A stretch of 64,000 nt of DNA from CAVZRC01 sp963777695 (GTDB lineage Bacteria; Planctomycetota; Planctomycetia; Isosphaerales; Isosphaeraceae): assembly GCA_963777695.1 (NCBI GenBank), contig CAVZRC010000003.1, forward strand, positions 3,162,001 through 3,226,000, given 5' to 3'. The position numbers and the translations under genes were made by a program. A model generated the notes under the pieces. That model made no database searches. It saw only the letters and a program-made list of their open reading frames with translations, and was not told the DNA's origin. Every line of letters starts with the position of its first letter. The stretch's first letter is position 1. Positions 55,693-64,000 of this stretch are shown in pieces.

Positions 55693-56104
55693 GGAAAGGT
55701 CTCATCCGGCCTTCGATCGAGTGGATCAGGACGATGTGTCCTCCGCAAAGCACGTGCCGTGACGATTCGACGCAGACAATGATCGTGTATCCTCCTGATA
55801 AAGTGTCGATCCGATCGGTCTGCCGAGGGCCGGTCGCGTCAACTTGGTGTGTCATTTGCACCGGATGTTTCCCGGGGCGGTCAGGTCGCGAGACCTGTGG
55901 GACAGAGAAGCTCGGTCCTGGCCGTTCCCCGCTGGTTTCTTCCCATCCTGGCCGATGATCTCCGATCCGCCTCGGCAATCTCCCTGGAACTCGACTCGAT
56001 TCCGCATCATGGCGGGTAGGGAGCGTTGTTACGCCCCGAGCGAGAATCGGTATGACATTTGCTGCGCCGATAGGCCGGTTTTCCTATTCAACTCGGAGGG
56101 TACC
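55693..56104. other. Intergenic region between divergent genes
   Basis: 412 bases between the HAD-ATPase start (minus) and the ferritin-like gene (plus). Promoters for both are expected here. No gene or structured element was recognised. Confidence 0.35.
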
Positions 56105-56596
56105 ATGGCCGACCAGGCGAGCGCATCCAATGAAACGACGAACGTGACACGCGAGCAGTTGATCGACCTGCTCAACCAGGATCTCTCGCGCGAGTACCAG
56201 GCGATCATCGCGTATGTCGTGTATTCGCAGGTCCTGAAGGGCGCGCAATACATGAACATCGCGGGCGAGCTCGAGAAGCACGCGAGCGAGGAGCTGCAAC
56301 ACGCGCTGATCATCTCCAAACAGATCGACTATCTCGGCGGCATGCCGACGGTGACACCCCAGCCGGTCAAGACGTCGCAGAAGGCGGAGGACATGCTCCG
56401 CTTCGACCTCGAGAATGAGAACGAGACGATCCGGAACTATCGCGTCCGGGTGCGACAGTGCGAGGCACTGGGCGAATATGCCCTGGCCGAGCAGATCCGC
56501 GGCATCCTGGTGAACGAGCAAGAGCATCAGATGGACCTGGCGACCGCGCTAGGCGTTGACGTGCCCGACGTCAGCAAGCCCGACGAACGTGCGTGA
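56105..56596 (+). CDS. Ferritin-like (bacterioferritin-type) protein
   Basis: A 163-residue four-helix-bundle protein of the ferritin superfamily. Iron-ligand patterns are LIDLLNQDLSREYQAIIAYVVYSQ (first Glu), LEKHASEELQHALIISKQIDYLGG (ExxxE..H), and ILVNEQEHQMDLATALG (E..H) at the C-terminus. Length is normal for bacterioferritin-like proteins. It should oxidise and store ferrous iron or protect against peroxide. The ATG at 56105 follows CGGAGGGTACC. No regulator or partner gene is adjacent; the convergent neighbour is a phosphoesterase. Confidence 0.83.
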   Translation: MADQASASNETTNVTREQLIDLLNQDLSREYQAIIAYVVYSQVLKGAQYMNIAGELEKHASEELQHALIISKQIDYLGGMPTVTPQPVKTSQKAEDMLRFDLENENETIRNYRVRVRQCEALGEYALAEQIRGILVNEQEHQMDLATALGVDVPDVSKPDERA

Positions 56597-56626
56597 TCCT
56601 ATTACCACACCATCAGGCTCTCGAGG

Positions 56627-57391
56627 CTACCGTTCCGTAGGCAGTCGTGGGCTCGCCTGGATCTCGAGGATACGAAAGGGAGTCTGCTCGGGCGCCGTCT
56701 TGCGCAGGAGTGGCAGCGAGACGTTGTAGACGGGCACTCCGGCACCGGTCCGGCCCTCCGGGCAGCCGTTGTGGGCATGCCCGTGGACGACCGCCGTCAC
56801 GGGATAGCGATTGAGCGGGTCTTCCAGTCGGCTGCATCCCAGGAACGGGAAGATCTCGACGGGCTCATTCTCGACCGTGGCCCGGATCGGCGCATAATGC
56901 AGAACGGCGATGCGACGCTCGGTCCGCAAGCGTGCCAGGGCGGATTCGAGCTTCATCGCCTCGTTGATCGCCTCCTGGACGAAGACCTTGACCGCCGGTT
57001 CGCCCCACGCGCCGAGCGTCCCTCGGCCGAAGCCGCCGGCAAACCCCTTCGCCCCGGCGAACCCGATCCCGAGCACCTCGACCCCGTCGCCGTCGAGCAT
57101 GATGACGCCCGCGTCGAGAAGGATCTGACGGACCTCGGATTCCCGCCCCGACTCGAAGTCGTGGTTGCCCAGCACGGCGATCGTCGGCAGCTTGGCCGGG
57201 CCGCTCATCTCTTTGACCAGGATATCGGCTTCCTCGGGGAGGCCGTAATCGGTCAGGTCGCCGCAGAGCACGAGGATGTCGGCCTGACGGGCCGCCTCAG
57301 CGAACAGCTCCCGGAATTGCCCCTTCGATTTCTTGCCGCAATGCAAGTCTCCCGTCGCCGCCACGCGCACCACGCTCTCCGGATCGGCCAT
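56627..57391 (-). CDS. Calcineurin-like metallophosphoesterase
   Basis: A 254-residue metallophosphoesterase with all family motifs: GDLHCG near 14, GDLTDYG near 45, GNHDFE near 78, HYAPIRATV near 180 and GHAHNG near 217. Two metal ions would be bound by these Asp, His and Asn residues, and the enzyme cleaves phosphoesters or phosphoanhydrides. The ATG at 57391 follows GGGGGAGAG; the frame upstream of it lacks family sequence. No signal peptide, so it is probably cytoplasmic. It is convergent with the ferritin-like gene (30 bases between stops) and divergent from the nucleotidyltransferase gene. Confidence 0.88.
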   Translation of the reverse strand: MADPESVVRVAATGDLHCGKKSKGQFRELFAEAARQADILVLCGDLTDYGLPEEADILVKEMSGPAKLPTIAVLGNHDFESGRESEVRQILLDAGVIMLDGDGVEVLGIGFAGAKGFAGGFGRGTLGAWGEPAVKVFVQEAINEAMKLESALARLRTERRIAVLHYAPIRATVENEPVEIFPFLGCSRLEDPLNRYPVTAVVHGHAHNGCPEGRTGAGVPVYNVSLPLLRKTAPEQTPFRILEIQASPRLPTER

Positions 57392-57556
57392 CTCTCCCCC
57401 CTGCTCTTCTCGCGGGCGACGGATGCGGATCATGAGCCGTCTCGGGCCCGGCTCCTTTCGAGAGCAAGCCGCGTGCCCAACTGGCACCCGCTTTGCACCC
57501 GGTTCGACCCGACTCGAGGAGCATGAAATCGAAACGCCGAGGCCAGGAGACCGCTC

Positions 57557-58354
57557 GTGCAACCGGGGAAAGTGGAGCTCGACCAGGGGACTCGCGACTT
57601 CTATGTCCGCACGCTCACCGTGCTCAATGAGGCGGGAGTACCGTACCTCGTGGGCGGGGCGTATTCCCTCGCGGCGCTCGCGGGGATCGAGCGGCACACG
57701 AAGGATATGGACATCTTCGCGCGGTCGCGCGATTGCGACCGAATCCTCCGCGCGCTGGAATCGGCCGGTTACCGGACCGAGATCACGTTCCCGCACTGGC
57801 TGGCCAAGGCCTGGATCGTCAACCGGTTCGTCAACGTGATCTATCGATCGGGCAACGGCGTGGCCGAGATCGACGACGATTGGTTCGCGCATGCGCGGGG
57901 GTCGGAGTTGCTCGGCATCGCCGTCCGGCTCTGCCCGCCCGAGGAGATCGTCTGGTCCAAGGCCTACATCATGGAGCGCGAGCGGTTCGATGGGGCCGAC
58001 ATCGCCCACGTGATCCGCAAGAGCGGACACGAGTTCGACTGGCACCGCCTGCTCCGCCGCTTCGGCGACCACTGGCGTGTGCTCCTGACCCACCTCGTGA
58101 TGTTCGGCTTCATCTATCCCGGCGAGCGAGAGATCGTCCCGGCCTGGATCATGCGCGAGCTATCCGACCGCCTCCTTGAGGAATGCGAGGTGCCGGCCCG
58201 CGAAGAAAAGCTCTGCCAGGGCACGCTCCTCTCTCGCGAGCAATACCTGGTCGATATCGGGTTATGGGGCTACGAGGACGCCCGGCTCAAGCCGCGTGGC
58301 ATGATGGACGCCGACGAGATCGCCCACTGGACGGCGGCCATCGCTCAGAAGTGA
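57557..58354 (+). CDS. Nucleotidyltransferase-fold protein
   Basis: A 265-residue protein of the nucleotidyltransferase (pol-beta-like) superfamily. The active-site region is VGGAYSLAALAGIERHTKDMDIFAR near residues 32-56, with the G-G and D-x-D pattern. An acidic C-terminal part (EEIVWSKAYIMERERFDGADIAHVI) resembles DUF6036-type antitoxin-like or aminoglycoside-type transferases. Start is GTG at 57557, preceded by CAGGAGACCGCTC. The third catalytic acid is likely in AEIDDDWF. Neither substrate nor partner is visible. It is convergent with the cytochrome gene, 10 bases apart. Confidence 0.7.
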   Translation: MQPGKVELDQGTRDFYVRTLTVLNEAGVPYLVGGAYSLAALAGIERHTKDMDIFARSRDCDRILRALESAGYRTEITFPHWLAKAWIVNRFVNVIYRSGNGVAEIDDDWFAHARGSELLGIAVRLCPPEEIVWSKAYIMERERFDGADIAHVIRKSGHEFDWHRLLRRFGDHWRVLLTHLVMFGFIYPGEREIVPAWIMRELSDRLLEECEVPAREEKLCQGTLLSREQYLVDIGLWGYEDARLKPRGMMDADEIAHWTAAIAQK

Positions 58355-58364
58355 GAGTCTCGCG

Positions 58365-61300
58365 TCATCCTCCGCCCGCGGCCGGCAACGGGACCTGCGT
58401 CGGATGCGACAGGTATCCGATGAGGTCGCGGATCTCCTCCGGTTTCAGGGTGTCCAGCAAGCCATCGGGCATGAGGGACGCTGAGGAGGGCTTCAGACCT
58501 TCGATCTCGGAGCGGTCCAGCGTGATCGCCTCGGTCTGCGTCTGGAGCGTGAGCGTGCGATCGGACCGGGCCTTGACCATGCCGTTGAGTACGCGGCCGT
58601 CATTCATCGCGACGACGACCATGCGGAAGTCGGCGGTGACCGTCGCGCCGGGGTCGACGATGTTCTCGAGCAAGTAATCCAGATTCGTGCGACCAGAGCC
58701 GGTCAGGTCGGGGCCGATCGCGCCCCCTTGCCCGTGGAGTCGGTGACAACTGGCGCAGAGGCGGTTGAAGACCGCGCGACCCCGGCCAGGGTCGGCCTGG
58801 GCGAGCGCGACGGAGTCCAGCCGCGTCTTCAGGTCGGCGATGCGATGGCGACGGTCGTCGGTCGAACGCGCGGGCCTCGCCCCAGGCCTCGGAGAGCTTC
58901 CTGGCCAGCACAGGGTCATTCAAACTGAGGATCTGCCGCGCGTGGAATGGCGTGAGATCGTTGCGGAGGATCTTCCCGGCGGCGATCTGGTCGAGCAGCG
59001 CCTTCGCGAAGGACGGGCGCGAGACCAATGTTTCCAGGGCCGCGGGGCGCTCGGCGGGATGGAAGGATCGGTAGTTCTGGGCGATCGACTTGCCGATGGC
59101 AGGGTCGTCGAAGAGGGCGAGCCCGCGGACGGCGACGGCGTTCAGGTAACGGACCCGGAGCAGCCGCTCGCAGATCGATCGCAGGTCCGGCGGCCGGCTC
59201 TCGATCAAGGTCCGGAGCGCCGCCTTGCGGTCCTCGACCTCGGCCTGTTCGTTAAGCGCCAGACGTCGGACCTCCTCCAAGGCGCGGCCGTCGCCGAAGA
59301 GGACGTCCAGCTCGCGGACCCGGGCGCGGAGGCCCGCGTCGGCCGTCGCGGCGAGCTTGCCCTTCAACGCGTCCCACGCCGACGGCTTACGCGCCTTGCG
59401 CCAGCCCGCCAGGGCGGTCCCCAGTCCGGTCACAACCTGCGACTGGAACGCCAGGGGCCGATCGGCGGCCAGTCCGAGCAATGCATCGAGCGCCGAGGGC
59501 CGGGACTCGATGTCCTCACCCAGCCGCCGGGCGATCAGGCCGACGATCGGCGGCATCCGGCAATCGGCCGCCAGGTAGGCCATCGCTTCCGGATCGGCCT
59601 CCGCGACGGGGATGAGCCCCGTCCAGATCAGGGCCGGCAGGTTGTGGTCGCCGACGTCCTCGGCGTGGGCGACCAGCGCCCGGGCCAGGTCGACTCGACG
59701 ATTCACCGGCAGTCGTTGTAACGTCGAGGCCAGGACCAGCCTCACCAGGCCAGACGGATCCTCGCGGGCCATGGCCTCGAGCTTCGCGAGCAGGTCGGGG
59801 GCCGGGGCGACGTCCGGTCCGATGCGACGGCTGAAGATGGTATCGATCGGCATGCGGTCCGTGAGCAACCGGATCGCCCAGGCTCGCAACGATTCGTGCT
59901 CGTGGTCGAGGACGCCGCGGAGGAATCGTTCGTCGACCGCGCCGATGACGTACAGCGACCAGAGTGCCCTGAGCTTCCGCACCGGGTCAGGGTCCTGTTC
60001 GAAGAGTGCGAGGAGCGACGTCTTGACCTCGACGAGTGCCTCGCCGCGCGCGGCGCGGTCGGCCAGCACGCGACGGGCCTGGCGGACGAACCACTCGTTG
60101 GGATGCCGATGGAGTGCCGCCAGCCCGCGCTCGTCGAGCTTCGAGAGGTCGGCAACCGCGACCGGTTCGGGTTTCCCGTAGGTCACCTTGTAGATCCGGC
60201 CCGAGGTGCGGTGGACTCCGTCGTGGTCGTGGCATTCGCCGGTGTCGGTCCAGTCGAGGAGGAATACGCCGCCGTCCGGCCCGTAACCCAGGTCGATCCC
60301 GCGGAACCACGTGTCCGACGCGAAGAGCATGTCGGGCTCGTGGCCGCCGACATAACCGCTGCCGACGCGCTCGAGCCGCTCGACATTCATGCGACGGCCG
60401 TGGAAGTTGAGGGTCATGAGCTCGCCCCGGTAGGCCGCCGGCCATTGATCGGCGAGGTAGATCATGAGCCCGCTATGGGCATGGCCGCCGCCGCGACGGC
60501 TGTCGTCGGGGCCGACCTTGCTGCCGTAGGTCAACGGCCTGGACACGTCCCAGTGCCAGTGGTCGGCGTGCTGGTCGATCAGCGTGTAGGCCCTCGGGTT
60601 CGGCTCGATCGTGTGCGGGCGGACGAGGTGCGCGCCCGGGATGAGGTGCCAGAGGTGGCCGTTGACCGTGTTGATGAAGAATGCCTCGCCGAGCGCGTTC
60701 CAGTCGTGTCCCCAGGGATTGGTCGTGCCATGGGCGAGCATCTCGAACCGCTTGCGGATCGGGTGATAGCGCCAGAGGCCGCCGCGTACGGGCACGCGCA
60801 GGGCGTCGGGCGTACCGGGGACTCCGATCTCGCCCGGGGAGGAGGCCCCGCATCGGCCATAAAGCCAGCCGTCCGGGCCCCATCGCAGGCCGTTGGCGAA
60901 CGTGTGATGGTTCTCGACGGCGACCGAGAACCCGTCGAGCACGACCTCAGCGGGTCCGTCGGGGATATCATTCCCGTCGCGGTCGGGGACGAACAGCAGC
61001 CGGGGCGGGCAGAGGAGCCAGACGCCGCCGAAGCCGTGCTCGATGCTGGCGAGCACCTGCACGTCGTCGGTGAAGACCGTGCGACGGTCGAACCGGCCGT
61101 CGCCGTCGGCGTCCTCGAAGATCAGGACGCGATCGCGATGGCGGAGGTCGAACCGATCGGTCGCGTCGGAATAGGTGTAGTTCTCGGCGATCCAGAGGCG
61201 GCCGCGACGGTCCCAGGCCATGGCGATCGGGTTCTGCACGTCCGGCTCGGCGGCGAAGACCGAGACCCGGAACCCCGCCGGGGCGCGGAAGCCGGCTGCG

Positions 61301-61437
61301 GCCTCGGCCGCCGGGATCAGCCCGGTCGTCGCCGGCTCGGTATTGCGGGGAGGCGGGAAATCGTCGCCGGCAAACCCGGGCTCGGAGATCATCGCGATCG
61401 CCAGGAGTACGGTGAACGACAGGCTGGTTGGTTTCAT
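58365..61437 (-). CDS. PVC-type heme-binding dehydrogenase-like protein, frame break near 58855
   Basis: A protein of about 1,020 residues after one correction. Signal peptide from ATG 61437 (TSLSFTVLLAIAMISEPGFAG). A beta-propeller of the planctomycete membrane-bound dehydrogenase type follows (AWDRRGRLWIAENYTY, GLRWGPDGWLYGRCG, GGVFLLDWTDTGECHDHDG), then HEAT-like helical repeats. At about 58855 the frame breaks. The other frame continues from RRHRIADLKTRLDSV with the C-terminal cytochrome c: VFNRLCASCHRLHGQGGAIGPDLTGSGRTN, DFRMVVVAMNDGR and PEEIRDLIGYLSHPTQVPL. CASCH binds heme covalently. The layout is that of PVC-type heme-binding CxxCH proteins, presumed periplasmic oxidoreductases of unknown substrate. 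Confidence 0.83.
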
Positions 61438-61633
61438 GGTTCGCCCGGAAGCCATCGGCCGGATTGGGGGGAAATCGGATAGTCCAGCATATCCGACCTC
61501 ATCCAGGGCGTCACGAATCATCCGCCCTCCGCGCGAGGAGTGGAGCGAACGTCCAGTCGACAAGACCGCGAATAATGGCCCAAGGAATGGAACAATCCGC
61601 CGAGCAACGGCCCAACCCGGACTTGAGGTCGAA

Positions 61634-61780
61634 GAGATTTTGAACACGAAATACACGAAATACACGAAAAATCAATTAAAGCATTCAATTTTCATGTTTT
61701 TTTTGGATTTTTTGATTTTGAAATCTTTGATTTTTTCTTCTTTTTTCGTGTATTTCGTGTATTTCGTGTTCAAAATCTCT
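61634..61780. repeat. AT-rich MITE-like element with 39-bp terminal inverted repeats
   Basis: The arms 61634-61672 and 61742-61780 are exact reverse complements over about 39 bases (AGAGATTTTGAACACGAAAT, then ACACGAAATACACGAAAA). Each arm holds two or three copies of ACGAAATAC. The 69-base core is an AT-rich T-run sequence without a gene. It lies in the 429-base gap 61438-61866 upstream of the cytochrome gene and downstream of the LRR kinase stop, and looks like a non-autonomous insertion unlike the GC-rich surroundings. Confidence 0.7.
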
Positions 61781-61866
61781 CCGGTTTGAAGACACTTCCG
61801 TGGTGTTCCGCGTCGTCGGATCGCGGGTTCGCGCAGCCCGGCGGCCCTTAATTGAGGATTCACGGA

Positions 61867-64000
61867 CTAATGGAGCTTCCCCCTCGCGTCAACGTGCTCC
61901 CAGAACTGGGCCGCCGGTTTTCCATTGATCGTCTCGAGGGTCGGGATGGCACGCAAGATGGGCTTGTCGCGCTCCGGCTTGAAGTCCAGCTCCAATTTCG
62001 TCAACGGCATATCCTTCAGCGGCGAGATGTCGGTCACCCGGGTGGACTCGCACGTGAGTACCCGTAGCGGCATCCCCTGCAGCGGCGCGAGATCGGACAC
62101 CTTGGAGAGATGGCAGTTCAGGTGCGTCAGCTCCATGCCCTTCAGCGGAGAGAAGTCGGCAACTTGCGAATCATTGCACTGGAAAAACGATAGCTTCATG
62201 CCTTTCAACGGCGACAGGTCGGACAAGGGATTGCCGGCGCAGGAGAGCCTCTCCAGCGGCATCCCCACCAGCGGCCTGAGATCGGAAACTCCCATCCAAC
62301 TGCAATCGAGACTCTTCAGCGACAACCCTCTGAGCGGGGACAGGTCCGGCGCCTTCGTGCCGTGAATGTCCAGGAATTCCAGCGGCATCCCCGCGAGTGG
62401 CGTCAGGTCGGCCACGGGGCTATAGCAGGCGTGCAGTCGACGCAGCGGCATCCCCTTCAGCGGCGTCAGGTCCGTCACCCGGATATTTTCGATCTTGATG
62501 GCGGTCAGAGACATCCCTTGCAACGGCGACAGGTCGAACACGGGCAGATCGTTGCAGACCAGGCTTTTGAGGGGCAGACCCTTCAGCGGCGAGAGGTCCA
62601 TCAGAAGACCTTTACGCCTGAAGTCTCCCGCGACGCTGAAGGACCTCAACCCGGTCAACCCTCGCACCGGCGAGATATCGCCCACGTATTCGGACCGGAA
62701 CCCGAATCCCGTCACCACGCCGTTCTCGACCGTGGGCTCGACCTTGCCGTCGAAGCCCGGGTTGAGCGCTTTCAAGCGCGCGACGACCGCCTTCACCTGC
62801 TCGATCGCCGGAAGGGCGACCAGGGAACGCTCCCATTCCGACGCGTCGGCGACCGTCGTGGCAGACGGCGGAGGCTCCAGGCCGACCCGCACCGGCTGTC
62901 GCCCGTTTCGCGTCACGGTGACCAGGTCCTGACGCACGAGCTTGCCGTCCTTGCTGGTCTTGACCTTATAGGTGCCGGGTTTCAGGCGGATTTCCTTGAC
63001 CCCCGTCCCCGTGAGAACGATCTCCGGCCCGTCGATCTTGACGCTGACTCCGGGGTCATCCACCTCGACGACCAGGGTCCCCTCCGGCGAGAACACGCGA
63101 ATGACCGTGCTGTGGAAATCGGTGAACCCGGTCGCCTCCGTGAGGCCGAGGCCCCCGATGAGCGTCAGGGCTGCGGCCGCCACGCCCACCCGGAGGAGTC
63201 TGCGGACATTCCGCCGTCGGATCGCCGGCGAGGGCTCCGGGTGTCCCTTCGGCGGCGGCAGGTTCCCCACCGCGGCCGGGGAGACTTCCGAGGTCGACGA
63301 GACATCCCCCAACCGGTGAAGGTCGGCCAGGAGTCGAGCGAGGCGGTCGGACACTTCCCGGGCCGACGCGAACCGATCGGCCGGCTCCTTGGCCTGCAAT
63401 CGCGCGACCATGTCGCATAGCCATTCCGGGACCTCCGGGACGATCTCCCGGATCGGGCGGGGCGTGTCTTCCGCGACGCGTTTGAGTACGGCCAGGGTAT
63501 TTGCGGCCCGGAACGGCGGACGGCCGCTGCACATCACGTAGAGGACGCTGCCCAGGCTGAACAGGTCAGCCCGATGGTCGATCACCTCTCCGAGGGCCTG
63601 CTCGGGCGCCATGTACATCGGCGTACCGGCGATGAGCCCCGACCGGGTGATGCTGGCGTCGTTGGCCGCGCGAGCCAGGCCGAAGTCGACGATCTTCACG
63701 CGATCGCCGTCGTCTTCCAGCAGGATGTTGCTCGGCTTGATGTCGCGATGGAGCAGACCCATCGCATGGGCGGCGGCCAGGCCGCCCGCGACCTGTTGCC
63801 CGATCGTCAGCACTTCCGACAACTTCAGCGGACCGGTCGCGTCCAGTTTCTCCTGCAAGGTCTGTCCGGCGATGTACTCCATGACAAGGTAGGGGAACGG
63901 CTGGCTCCCGACGGCGTGGACGGCGATGACATTCTGATGGCGGATCGCCGCGGTCGACCGCGCCTCGCGCAGGAATCGCTTGCGGGGCGCCGAGATCGCG
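61867..64000 (-). CDS. Ser/Thr kinase with PEGA-like and leucine-rich repeat domains (partial)
   Basis: The start lies beyond the window edge; the visible frame is open to base 64000 and reads RFLREARSTAAIRHQNVIAVHAVG before MEYIAGQTL. Kinase motifs are LLHRDIKPSNILLEDDG, KIVDFGLAR and MYMAPEQA. After a Pro-rich linker comes one transmembrane helix (RVGVAAAALTLIGGLGL), then a PEGA-like beta domain (LVVEVDDPGVSVKIDGPEIVLTG, GTYKVKTSKDGKLV). The C-terminal 250 residues are leucine-rich repeats built on DLSPLKGMPL (DLTPLKGMPLRRLHAC, DLSPLRGLSLKSLDCS, SDLSPLKGMKLSFFQC). The kinase faces the cytoplasm and the repeats the other side, so a sensing role is likely. Confidence 0.85.
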   Translation of the reverse strand, partial: AISAPRKRFLREARSTAAIRHQNVIAVHAVGSQPFPYLVMEYIAGQTLQEKLDATGPLKLSEVLTIGQQVAGGLAAAHAMGLLHRDIKPSNILLEDDGDRVKIVDFGLARAANDASITRSGLIAGTPMYMAPEQALGEVIDHRADLFSLGSVLYVMCSGRPPFRAANTLAVLKRVAEDTPRPIREIVPEVPEWLCDMVARLQAKEPADRFASAREVSDRLARLLADLHRLGDVSSTSEVSPAAVGNLPPPKGHPEPSPAIRRRNVRRLLRVGVAAAALTLIGGLGLTEATGFTDFHSTVIRVFSPEGTLVVEVDDPGVSVKIDGPEIVLTGTGVKEIRLKPGTYKVKTSKDGKLVRQDLVTVTRNGRQPVRVGLEPPPSATTVADASEWERSLVALPAIEQVKAVVARLKALNPGFDGKVEPTVENGVVTGFGFRSEYVGDISPVRGLTGLRSFSVAGDFRRKGLLMDLSPLKGLPLKSLVCNDLPVFDLSPLQGMSLTAIKIENIRVTDLTPLKGMPLRRLHACYSPVADLTPLAGMPLEFLDIHGTKAPDLSPLRGLSLKSLDCSWMGVSDLRPLVGMPLERLSCAGNPLSDLSPLKGMKLSFFQCNDSQVADFSPLKGMELTHLNCHLSKVSDLAPLQGMPLRVLTCESTRVTDISPLKDMPLTKLELDFKPERDKPILRAIPTLETINGKPAAQFWEHVDARGKLH

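Noticed and set aside
59896..61482. A 528-codon plus-strand open frame opposite the PVC-type cytochrome.
   Set aside because: Valine/glutamate/arginine-rich antisense sequence with no domain. The minus strand carries the signal peptide and propeller motifs.
1..64000. tRNA and rRNA genes.
   Set aside because: A scan by eye for T-loop (GGTTCGAATCC-type) and acceptor-stem patterns gave no convincing cloverleaf, and no rRNA-like stretch was seen; a covariance-model search would be decisive.

Overview
The window is a high-GC chromosomal segment of a planctomycete, most likely of the Isosphaeraceae type (family placement is inference). The markers are several Ser/Thr kinases with planctomycete architectures, a PVC-type cytochrome with a CASCH heme site, an N-terminal FEPLEGRALLS export motif, a PEP-CTERM tail, a redoxin/cytochrome/copper-monooxygenase fusion, TPR-glycosyltransferase paralogs and long intergenic inverted repeats. 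No rRNA, tRNA, CRISPR array or intact transposon was seen.

Layout. 0.7-11.7 kb: a YiaA-like membrane protein, a Ser/Thr kinase, a convergent pair of spherulin-4-like proteins, two related secreted proteins and a LolA-like secreted protein. 11.9-17.9 kb: assimilatory sulfite/nitrite reductase and cytidine deaminase, two tandem Uma2-like endonuclease-fold proteins, a ParA ATPase and a surface protein. 18.1-24.1 kb: an RNase HII-like protein, IF-1, an SMP-30 lactonase, a TPR protein, ribosomal protein S20, an HhH-GPD glycosylase and an unknown protein. 24.3-27.9 kb: a CpaE/TadZ-like ATPase and a CstA-type transporter.

27.9-33.6 kb is the accessory heart of the window. It holds a zinc-ribbon protein followed by three tandem small paralogs (one with an internal stop), a Y-family DNA polymerase followed by a divergent SRAP (YedK/HMCES)-like protein across a small inverted-repeat element, and a tight three-gene cassette of unrecognised proteins. 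33.8-39.4 kb carries three copies of a TPR plus GT9-like module, two of them fused in one 1,170-residue ORF. 39.4-50.9 kb: a cysteine-synthase-family enzyme, a three-gene redoxin/monooxygenase operon, a lysine-less lipoyl-fold protein overlapping a NUDIX hydrolase, and a secreted protein of about 1,970 residues. 51.2-53.9 kb: a probable transposase remnant, an XRE/Fic pair with an 18-bp palindrome upstream, two small ORFs and a low-GC patch. 53.9-64 kb: a HAD phosphatase/HerA-like ATPase fusion, a ferritin-like protein, a phosphoesterase, a nucleotidyltransferase-like protein, the PVC-type cytochrome, a MITE-like inverted repeat, and a PEGA/leucine-rich-repeat kinase cut by the window edge.

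Caution: about eleven genes or gene parts need a single-base frame correction to read through, several of them in short homopolymers. This looks more like residual indel error in the assembly than pseudogenisation, so those genes are described as reconstructed full-length products with the break marked.
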